In this document: piece by piece, positions 21,972-27,152 of the stretch
Layout: every line of letters begins with the position of its first letter
Numbering within the stretch: position 1 is the first letter of the stretch
Assembly (NCBI GenBank): GCA_035495815.1
Contig: DATJFH010000267.1
Span: 1 to 27,152 of the forward strand
Length of the DNA stretch: 27,152 bases
Direction: 5' to 3'
Origin: DATJFH01 sp035495815
GTDB taxonomy: Bacteria; Acidobacteriota; Terriglobia; Bryobacterales; Bryobacteraceae
The notes under the pieces: generated by a model
The model's input: only the letters and a program-made list of their open reading frames with translations
Databases searched by the model: none
What the model was told of the DNA's origin: nothing
Position numbers and translations under genes: made by a program

Positions 21972-23135
21972 CTACTTTCCTATGGCTGCCCGCATCACGC
22001 GCAGCATGTTCCCGCCCATGATCTTGCGGACGTCCTGCTCGCTGTAACCGCGCTCGAGCAGCCCGGCGGTGACGGCCGTCATCTTCGAGACGTCCTCCAG
22101 GCCCACGGGAACCTTGTCGATTCCGTCCCAATCGCTGCCGATGCCGACATGATCCACGCCGGCTACCTTTACCGCGTGGTCGATGTGGGCGATCGCGTCC
22201 GCGAGCGTGGCCCCGCGCCCCTTTTTGGCCGCTTCCACATCGGCGGCGTGCTCCCTGGCCGCGAACGCGTCCAGAGCTTTGGCGTTTTGGGCGGGCTGAG
22301 CGGCCGCCTGCGCGCTGATCCGCTTCTTCGAAGCCTGGGCAGAAGTGGAGTTGATGAATCCCGGATAGAAGTTGATCCCCACCACTCCGCCGTTCTTCGC
22401 CAGCGCCCGCAGCATATCGTCGGTCATGTTGCGCGGCATGTTGGTCAGGGCGCGGCACGAGGAATGCGAAGCGATCACGGGTTTACTGCTTACCTCGAGC
22501 GTCTGGTAGAACGTGGAATCGGCCACGTGCGAAATGTCTACGATCATGCCGATGCGGTTCATCTCGCGCACCACCTGGCGGCCGAAATCCGTGAGGCCCT
22601 TGTGGAGCGGCTTGTCGGTGGACGAATCGGCCCAGTGATTGTTCCGGAAATGCGTCAGGGTCATGGCGCGAATCCCGAGGCGATAGTACATGCGCAGCAC
22701 CCGCAGATCGTCGTCGATCTGATGTCCGCCCTCGAGCGCCAGCACGGCGGCGATCTTACGCGCGCCGGTGATACGCTCGACGTCGGCCGCGCTGACGGCC
22801 AGCTCGATCTGATCGGGATGCGCGTCGAAGACGGCTTGCATGGCGTCGCGCAGATCGAGCGTCCGCCGGACCGCCTCCGCGCCGTGATAGTAGACGGGAA
22901 CCCACAGCGAGAAGAAGGGCGCGCGCATGCCCCCCTCGCGCAGACGCGGAATGTCCACCTGGCCGTCGGGAAGGCGCCTGGTAATGTCCACTCCCTCGAT
23001 CAGAATCCGCTGGGCCGTATCGATATGGGTATCGATGCCGATCACTTCGGATTGAATCTTTCGGGCGCGCGCCTGCGCATCCTGGGCAAAGCAGGGAATT
23101 GCGGACAGGAAAAGAATCCGAAGCCAACGGGTCAT
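21972..23135 (-). CDS. M19 family membrane/secreted dipeptidase (renal dipeptidase-like)
   Basis: A 387-residue zinc dipeptidase of peptidase family M19. A signal peptide (residues 1-18, ending CFAQ) places it in the periplasm or at the surface. The binuclear zinc ligands of the family are all visible: DTHIDT with H37 and D39, ALEGGH with E135, DISHVAD with H203, and IASHSSCRAL with H224; the substrate-side Asp is D335 in GIGSDWDG. M19 enzymes hydrolyse dipeptides, including D-containing ones, and a role in peptide or peptidoglycan fragment turnover is likely. An Ala/Gln/Lys-rich stretch (about 266-310) is a normal variable insertion. The start lacks a clear ribosome site; CACAAT lies 7 nt before the ATG. 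The Gfo/Idh gene follows. Confidence 0.9.
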   Translation of the reverse strand: MTRWLRILFLSAIPCFAQDAQARARKIQSEVIGIDTHIDTAQRILIEGVDITRRLPDGQVDIPRLREGGMRAPFFSLWVPVYYHGAEAVRRTLDLRDAMQAVFDAHPDQIELAVSAADVERITGARKIAAVLALEGGHQIDDDLRVLRMYYRLGIRAMTLTHFRNNHWADSSTDKPLHKGLTDFGRQVVREMNRIGMIVDISHVADSTFYQTLEVSSKPVIASHSSCRALTNMPRNMTDDMLRALAKNGGVVGINFYPGFINSTSAQASKKRISAQAAAQPAQNAKALDAFAAREHAADVEAAKKGRGATLADAIAHIDHAVKVAGVDHVGIGSDWDGIDKVPVGLEDVSKMTAVTAGLLERGYSEQDVRKIMGGNMLRVMRAAIGK

Positions 23136-23187
23136 GCTTCAGATTGTGGCACAACGGGACCGCAGCGCCTGTCGATCCAAAGCGGAA

Positions 23188-23201
23188 GCTGCTCCCGCAG
23201 C
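23188..23201 (-). terminator. Short GC hairpin after the PPIase gene
   Basis: On the minus strand GCTGC-GGGA-GCAGC forms a 5-bp stem and 4-nt loop 15 nt after the peptidyl-prolyl isomerase stop, followed by TTCCGCTTT. The T content is modest, so termination is only possible. Otherwise the gap 23136-23216 shows nothing. Confidence 0.3.
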
Positions 23202-23216
23202 GGCCGGCTGGGGCGC

Positions 23217-24236
23217 CTACTTCCCGCCCTTGTTCGCCTGATCGACGATGCTCTTTGACAGATAGTTCGTGACCTTCGTCTCGTTGCGCGCCGCGTCGTA
23301 GTAGGCGGCCTTCAGCAGCTGGTCCTTGCGGTTGAGGAGCTGCTCGCGGATGGTCTGCTGCACGCGGGGGTCGGTCAGCTCGCGCTGGCCGCTCGGCTCC
23401 TTGGAGAATACCTTCAGGATGCTGTAGCCCGCCTGGGTGTGAATCACGGGCGAAAGCTGGCCGGGCTGCATCGCCATCACCATCTTGCGCAACTCCGGCT
23501 GCACCTTCTCCAGCGCCGACTGCTGCACGAACCCGAGGTCCCCCCCGTTCGGCGCGGTGTTCGGATCCTCGGAGTAACTCTGCGCCAGCATGGCGAAATC
23601 CTCGCCCTGCTTCAGCCGCTGCTCGATCATGAGGATCTTCTTCTTCGCCTGCTCGTCGTTCTGCGCCTTGTCGTTCTTCAAATTCCGGACATTCGGATCC
23701 GGAAACGACGTCACCAGGATCTGCGCCATGTGGACCTGCGGCTCGACCAGGTTGAAGCTGGACTTGTTGGCGTTGTAAAAATTGGCCACGTCGGCGTCGC
23801 TGATGCTGATGTGCGAGGTGATCTCCTTGTTGAACAGCTTCTGGATGGTGAGGTCCTTGCGCAGCTGCTGCTTCAGATCTTCCAGTGTCAGCTTCTTGCT
23901 CTGAAGCTGTTTCTGGAATTCTTCCTGCGTGTAGGGGGATTTCAGCTCGTTGAGCTTGGTTTCCACGTCGGCGTCGACCGCCATCAGGCCCAGCTTTTCG
24001 GCCCGCTGCAGCATGATTTCGCTATCGACCAGACCGCGCAGAATCTCCAGCTTCTGGATCATGACCTGGTCTTCGCTCGACCGGTCGGACCCCGGCTCGA
24101 AGCGGGACTGAAAATTCTTTTCCAGCTCCTCGTAGGTGATCGCCCGGTTGTTTACCATGGCGGCCACGTTCACCGGCGGCTTGGATTTGCAGGCGCCCAG
24201 CAGAAGGGACGCGCAGGCGAGGTATCGAATGAGCAT
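23217..24236 (-). CDS. SurA/PpiC-type peptidyl-prolyl isomerase lipoprotein
   Basis: A 339-residue periplasmic chaperone/isomerase. The N-terminus is a lipoprotein signal with lipobox LLGAC (C16), so it should be anchored by lipid to a membrane, unlike soluble SurA. The N-terminal helical SurA-like domain (VNNRAITYEELEKNFQ, LRGLVDSEIMLQRAEKLGLM) is followed by a parvulin domain at about 165-280 (VHMAQILVTSF, GEDFAMLAQSYSED, NGGDLGFVQ, QAGYSILKV). It would help fold exported or outer-membrane proteins such as the receptor encoded here. The ATG at 24236 has no visible ribosome site. It is 71 nt downstream of the DUF692 operon on the same strand; the gap contains a repeat/hairpin, so co-transcription is uncertain. 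Confidence 0.87.
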   Translation of the reverse strand: MLIRYLACASLLLGACKSKPPVNVAAMVNNRAITYEELEKNFQSRFEPGSDRSSEDQVMIQKLEILRGLVDSEIMLQRAEKLGLMAVDADVETKLNELKSPYTQEEFQKQLQSKKLTLEDLKQQLRKDLTIQKLFNKEITSHISISDADVANFYNANKSSFNLVEPQVHMAQILVTSFPDPNVRNLKNDKAQNDEQAKKKILMIEQRLKQGEDFAMLAQSYSEDPNTAPNGGDLGFVQQSALEKVQPELRKMVMAMQPGQLSPVIHTQAGYSILKVFSKEPSGQRELTDPRVQQTIREQLLNRKDQLLKAAYYDAARNETKVTNYLSKSIVDQANKGGK

Positions 24237-24246
24237 AGAACGATCG

Positions 24247-24308
24247 GCTTTCAGCGGCCAGCTTTCAGCGGCAGTTCTTCACCACGGCTGCCGCGATTTG
24301 CTGAAAGC
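24247..24308. repeat. Direct 12-mer repeat with inverted copy forming a nested hairpin
   Basis: GCTTTCAGCGGC occurs at 24247-24258 and again at 24261-24272, period 14 nt. The complement GCTGAAAGC is at 24300-24308, touching the stop of the small gene. GCGGCAG (24268-24274) and CTGCCGC (24288-24294) form a 7-bp inner stem, and GCTTTCA/TGAAAGC an outer one. No T-run follows on the minus strand, so it is not a standard terminator. It may be an intergenic repeat family. Confidence 0.6.
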
Positions 24309-24610
24309 TATCCGAACATACGTAAAATAGCACGAACCCATGCGACGCCGTCCGCGCGCGCGATGCGGCGCCACGGGGACAGGCCTTCCGTCCAGCCGGA
24401 TCTCCGGGCGGCCTTCGCCGAACGCTTGCGGGAGTAGCTGCGCGCCGCCATCATCAGCCCCGTGCGGTCGATCGCCTCGAGCGAACGGCTCTGCTCTTCG
24501 GTCAAGCCGGCTTCTCGAGCCGCCTCGAAAGGCGCCGCCAGAAATCGCTCGCGGGCGGCGGCATCGACATAGATCCGCGCCAGGAACCGCTCCAGCGCCG
24601 GACTGCTCAT
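24308..24610 (-). CDS. Small helical protein coupled to the DUF692 gene (candidate partner)
   Basis: A 100-residue protein, mostly predicted alpha-helix. The first 55 residues (SPALERFLARIYVDAAARER, then EAAREAGLTEEQSRSLEAID) have the look of the helical N-domain found in small proteins next to DUF692 enzymes. The second half is strongly basic (SYSRKRSAKAARR). There is no Cys, no signal peptide and no membrane segment. Its ATG overlaps the DUF692 stop by 4 nt (ATGA), with a GAGG ribosome site about 8 nt upstream, so translation is coupled. Known MNIO systems use a partner protein that binds the precursor (MbnC, TglI, DUF2063 in bufferin loci); I infer the same role here from position alone. 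I cannot name the family. Confidence 0.75.
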   Translation of the reverse strand: MSSPALERFLARIYVDAAARERFLAAPFEAAREAGLTEEQSRSLEAIDRTGLMMAARSYSRKRSAKAARRSGWTEGLSPWRRIARADGVAWVRAILRMFG

Positions 24611-25434
24611 GCGGCCCGCCTCGCCCTGCCCTGCCCGATCGCCGTGCGCGCCCGGCCGATCTGCGAGAGCAGATGCGCTATCGGCGGGTAGGCGCCGTCC
24701 CGCTCGAGAATCACGGTCAGCGGATGGGGACATCGCGCCGCCAGCGACTCCAGCAGGCGATACACCGGATCGGGCGGATCGTGCAGATGATCGTCCAGAA
24801 TCCGCTCTCCGATCGAGCGGCCGCCCGCAATGTGGACGGCGCGAATCCGGTCCGCCGGCAGCCGCCGCAAAAATACCTCCGGGTCCATCCCGAAGTTCAC
24901 GGAATTGACGTAGAGATTGTGGATATCGAGCAGCAGTTCCGCTCCCGACGCCTGCAGCGTCCGGCGGAGCCACTCCGGCTCGTCGAGATCGCTCGCCGGA
25001 GGATCGATCAGCGTGGCGATGTTCTCCATCAGGGGGGCGCATCCCACTACCCTCCGCGCCGCGTCCAGATTCAGCGCCGCCGCCTCCACCGTGACCGATG
25101 TCCGCGGCGGCGCCGCCAGATGTCCGATCTCGATCCCGCCGGCGCGCACGAAGGCCAGGTGCTCCGACCATGATTCGGGCCGCAGACGATCCACGAGCCG
25201 CGCCATCCGCTCCAGCCTGCGGCGCTCGACCGGCGACGTCGAGGCCATGCCCAGCGAGAGACCGTGCAGCGTCACCGGAACCTGGGCGGCCAGCGTCCCG
25301 AGCGCGCGCAACTCCCGGCCGGACGCGTCAAAGTATTCCTCCGCGATCAGTTCGACGACATCGATCTGATCGAGGCTCGAGAGGATTCCGGCGGCCAGCT
25401 CAGGCCGCCAGCCGATTCCGACACGGTCGCGCAT
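24607..25434 (-). CDS. DUF692 family multinuclear iron oxygenase (MNIO/MbnB-like)
   Basis: A 275-residue TIM-barrel metalloenzyme of the DUF692 family, which includes MbnB, TglH and bufferin-processing BufB. These enzymes use two or three iron ions and O2 to modify peptide cysteines. All expected ligand segments are present: VELIAEEYF (E32/E33), TLHGLS (H57), WSEHLAF (H92), MENIAT (E137), DIHNLYVNS (D170, H172), VHIAGG (H201), DDHLHDP (D215, H216), and ERDG (E244). Length is normal for the family and there is no signal peptide. I chose ATG 25434: GGGAG lies 6 nt upstream inside the end of the previous gene, 2 nt separate it from that stop, and the family start MRDRVGIGWRPEL fits. The frame extends upstream but only as an overlap with the previous gene. 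Confidence 0.9.
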   Translation of the reverse strand: MRDRVGIGWRPELAAGILSSLDQIDVVELIAEEYFDASGRELRALGTLAAQVPVTLHGLSLGMASTSPVERRRLERMARLVDRLRPESWSEHLAFVRAGGIEIGHLAAPPRTSVTVEAAALNLDAARRVVGCAPLMENIATLIDPPASDLDEPEWLRRTLQASGAELLLDIHNLYVNSVNFGMDPEVFLRRLPADRIRAVHIAGGRSIGERILDDHLHDPPDPVYRLLESLAARCPHPLTVILERDGAYPPIAHLLSQIGRARTAIGQGRARRAA

Positions 25435-25436
25435 CT

Positions 25437-26294
25437 CTAGCTCCCGCAGCCTCCGCATCCGCCGCCGCACCCGCCACCGCAGGACGAGCCGCAGGAAGAG
25501 CCCGAATCGCCCGACGAGGAACTGGGCGCGGGGTAGAGCGACCTGGCGTGCGGAAAAACGTCTACGGGGAGCGCCGCGATTCCGAACACCGCCGTCAGCA
25601 GCGCAAGCTCGGTTGGATTCGAGCCTGGAAGAAAGCTCGCGGCCCGGTCTTTCAACGAGCGGAACAGCGATGAAAGATCGGCCAGCAGGGCCTTGCCGCG
25701 TCCGGTTTGCGGCGGATGCGTGATCTTGTATCCGGCATAGCCAAAGGCCAGCATGAGGATGACCAGCAATTCGATATTGCGGCGCCCCCTCCCCAGCGCC
25801 ACCAGGATCTTGATGATGCCCAGGCCCCACATCACGGCCAGAAAGAGCACGAATACCTGGGCGCGCAGCGTCTTGGCGGAGGCGTCCGGCATCAGCCCCA
25901 GGCGGACCAGTTCCGCTTCGTACTCGCGAAACGAATCGTCAAAGCCCGCGTTGGCATGCAGCGTTCCGGCTTCCTGCGCGGTCCGGCAGAGAAACAGGAG
26001 CTGTATTTCAATCTGCGCCCGCACGACCTGAGTGGTATTCACGTTGATTGCAACGACCGTGGATCCGGAAGCCTTGAGTAGGGCGCGATCGATCAGCGAC
26101 ACGGTAGCCACGCGAATCGCTTCGCTCCGCCCTCCCCTGAGGAAGGCGATCAGGTACGGGTCGGACAGGTTGACCTTCAGGTTCTCGCGCGGCTCGTTGA
26201 AATTCTGGAGCAACGTTACGCCGATCAGCGCCAGTCCTCCGCAGAAGAGATAGAAGACCAGGAACATCGGACCGGGGAGGTCGAAGGGCGACAT
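25437..26294 (-). CDS. Membrane protein with periodic Cys/Gly/Ser C-terminal tail (TIGR04222-like)
   Basis: A 285-residue protein. It begins MSPFDLPGPMFLVFYL and has hydrophobic segments at about 9-30, 145-167, 174-190 and 228-246, with a soluble region (about 31-140) between the first two. It resembles what I recall of the TIGR04222 family, whose members end in low-complexity tails. Here residues 258-285 are Ser/Gly rich and hold five cysteines at 268, 272, 276, 280 and 283, a C-x3-C-x3-C-x3-C-x2-C pattern. Elsewhere the protein has only C18 and C103. The start at 26294 lies 5 nt after the nucleotidyltransferase stop. The DUF692 gene follows after 2 nt. The tail is the natural candidate substrate for that Cys-modifying enzyme; metal binding by unmodified cysteines is the alternative. 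Confidence 0.82.
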   Translation of the reverse strand: MSPFDLPGPMFLVFYLFCGGLALIGVTLLQNFNEPRENLKVNLSDPYLIAFLRGGRSEAIRVATVSLIDRALLKASGSTVVAINVNTTQVVRAQIEIQLLFLCRTAQEAGTLHANAGFDDSFREYEAELVRLGLMPDASAKTLRAQVFVLFLAVMWGLGIIKILVALGRGRRNIELLVILMLAFGYAGYKITHPPQTGRGKALLADLSSLFRSLKDRAASFLPGSNPTELALLTAVFGIAALPVDVFPHARSLYPAPSSSSGDSGSSCGSSCGGGCGGGCGGCGS

Positions 26295-26299
26295 AGTGT

Positions 26300-27046
26300 T
26301 CAGGCCAGGGCGCTGACCCGGGCATGGAGGCGCCCGGCCAGGTCGATCATCCGGAGCAGCGTCTCGTCGGCCACCGCCGGCGCGAGCGGCTCCCTGCGGC
26401 GCGCCGCGGAGACGTGAGTCAGGGTCTCGTTCCAGCTTCCGGGCAGCGACGCGACTACTTTTTCGAGCGCCTCCCGCGGCGGCGCGAGGGGCTGCCCTTC
26501 CAGTTCCAGCAGCGTGGCGGCGCAAGTGCGCAGCGGCGCCGCAAACTCGGCGATCAGCAGCGCGATGCGCTCGGGAGTCGATCCCCGCTCGAGGTAAGCC
26601 GCCCTCAACCGCAGCGTCAGGTTGAGCAGCGCCTGTTTCGAGCGCGCAATCACGGCGTCGCGCGGAATGGACAGTCCGGCGAAAGGGTCGGTCCCATGCA
26701 GTACCCGCCGGCGCCGCAGGATATCCGAGAATTTCTGCGCGAACGATTCCACCGCGGGCCGCACTTCGGATTCGAGCAGAATCATGGCAGACAGGTGAAT
26801 CGCCGCTTCGGCCATCGAAAACGGACCGCGCAGCGCGTTGGCCTTGCCCGCGTCGAACGAGGAGAGAACGATCAGGACGTTGACGTCAGACGTGGCTCGA
26901 AGCCTGCCCTCGACCGCGCTCCCGTACAGCACCACGGAACGCAGATCGCCGCCGAACGTGTCCTTGACGGCGTCCAGAAACGCGGCCAGCGCGCGTGAAA
27001 CTTGATCCGGCAAGTCGGCCAGCCCGGCCGCCATCCGCTGAGTCAT
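26300..27046 (-). CDS. Nucleotidyltransferase-fold protein with altered DxD site
   Basis: A 248-residue protein. Residues 38-60 form a pol-beta-type nucleotidyltransferase core: VVLYGSAVEGRL with the GS motif at 42-43, then SDVNVLIVL. The usual second acidic residue of the D-x-D pair is Asn here (D54-V55-N56), so metal-dependent nucleotidyl transfer may be weakened, lost or changed. The remainder is alpha-helical, like the helical domain that accompanies such cores. No signal peptide. It heads the four-gene operon; the next start is 5 nt after the stop. The ATG at 27046 lacks a ribosome site, and TACCAT lies 7 nt upstream. What it would modify, or whether it acts as a regulator or scaffold, cannot be told. 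Confidence 0.8.
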   Translation of the reverse strand: MTQRMAAGLADLPDQVSRALAAFLDAVKDTFGGDLRSVVLYGSAVEGRLRATSDVNVLIVLSSFDAGKANALRGPFSMAEAAIHLSAMILLESEVRPAVESFAQKFSDILRRRRVLHGTDPFAGLSIPRDAVIARSKQALLNLTLRLRAAYLERGSTPERIALLIAEFAAPLRTCAATLLELEGQPLAPPREALEKVVASLPGSWNETLTHVSAARRREPLAPAVADETLLRMIDLAGRLHARVSALA

Positions 27047-27053
27047 TTACGAA

Positions 27054-27059
27054 ATGGTA
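27054..27059 (-). promoter_or_regulatory. -10-like TACCAT before the nucleotidyltransferase-fold gene
   Basis: On the minus strand TACCAT ends 7 nt before ATG 27046 with no Shine-Dalgarno sequence between. This is the spacing expected of a leaderless transcript and would be the operon's promoter. No -35 is evident. Confidence 0.3.
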
Positions 27060-27079
27060 GCAGAAGAAGGGACAAGCAC

Positions 27080-27112
27080 ACGGGACACGGGACTCGCCAC
27101 ACTTGTACTTGT
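27080..27112. repeat. Short tandem words at the right edge
   Basis: ACGGGAC is repeated twice in tandem (27080-27093) and ACTTGT twice (27101-27112). GGGACAAG at 27069-27076 carries the complement of CTTGT. The region from 27060 to the window end shows no gene. Confidence 0.45.
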
Positions 27113-27152
27113 TCCACTCCGCTTCCGCGGCCAGCGGCCCACGCAGCCGGAC

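Noticed and set aside
21945..23258. 437-residue plus-strand frame opposite the M19 gene
   Set aside because: It mirrors a dipeptidase gene with all zinc ligands; composition is typical of an antisense shadow.
24261..24308. Intrinsic terminator for the DUF692 operon
   Set aside because: The hairpin is not followed by a T-run on the minus strand, so I list it as a repeat/structure only.
23439..24437. 332-residue plus-strand frame opposite the PPIase gene
   Set aside because: His/Leu/Val-rich antisense shadow of a clear lipoprotein isomerase; it also runs across the repeat region into the small gene.
24607..25830. Long 407-residue version of the DUF692 protein
   Set aside because: The first 132 residues overlap the membrane protein in another frame and have no domain similarity; ATG 25434 has a ribosome site and gives the normal family length.
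25437..26525. Longer 362-residue version of the Cys-tail membrane protein
   Set aside because: The extra 77 residues are Arg/Ala/Gly-rich and overlap the nucleotidyltransferase gene; MSPFDLPGP at 26294 is the natural start.

Overview
The window is GC-rich and densely coded, with no rRNA, tRNA, CRISPR array, phage or insertion-sequence gene that I can see. The gene content points to an acidobacterium of the Solibacter/Bryobacter type: a very long TonB-dependent receptor with an N-terminal carboxypeptidase-regulatory domain, two DUF1549/DUF1553 plus DUF1501 gene pairs, a secreted Gfo/Idh/MocA oxidoreductase with a Tat-like signal, and DinB, DUF1579 and M19 dipeptidase genes. This assignment is inference from gene content only.

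Left part (1-10.3 kb): the 3' end of lgt, an FAD monooxygenase, a hairpin that looks like a terminator, then DUF1549/DUF1553 and DUF1501 pair 1. A MaoC-like hydratase and a DinB protein are divergently transcribed. A four-gene operon follows behind a good sigma-70-type promoter: a LysW-like zinc-ribbon protein with a long acidic tail, a secreted regulatory-like beta-sandwich protein, a redoxin and a TlpA-like thioredoxin. A convergent ArgD-type aminotransferase is divergent from a quinone oxidoreductase.

Middle (10.3-18 kb): a 1133-residue TonB-dependent receptor is followed on the same strand by a cytochrome-bearing PSCyt1/DUF1549/DUF1553 protein and a Tat-exported DUF1501 protein. This resembles an uptake-plus-periplasmic-processing locus of unknown substrate.

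Right part (18-27.15 kb), mostly minus strand: an alpha/beta hydrolase coupled to a membrane protein whose 5' end looks frameshifted, a plus-strand DUF1579-like secreted protein, a Gfo/Idh oxidoreductase with an M19 dipeptidase, and a SurA/PpiC-type lipoprotein isomerase. The last block is a tight four-gene operon: nucleotidyltransferase-fold protein, membrane protein ending in a periodic Cys/Gly tail, DUF692 (MNIO-family) metalloenzyme, and a 100-residue helical protein. The gaps and overlaps are +5, +2 and -4 nt. This is the most interesting system here. I infer that the DUF692 enzyme, with its small partner, oxidatively modifies the cysteines in the membrane protein's tail, making a membrane-anchored RiPP-like modification system. 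The sequence supports the gene set and the active-site residues; the reaction is a hypothesis.
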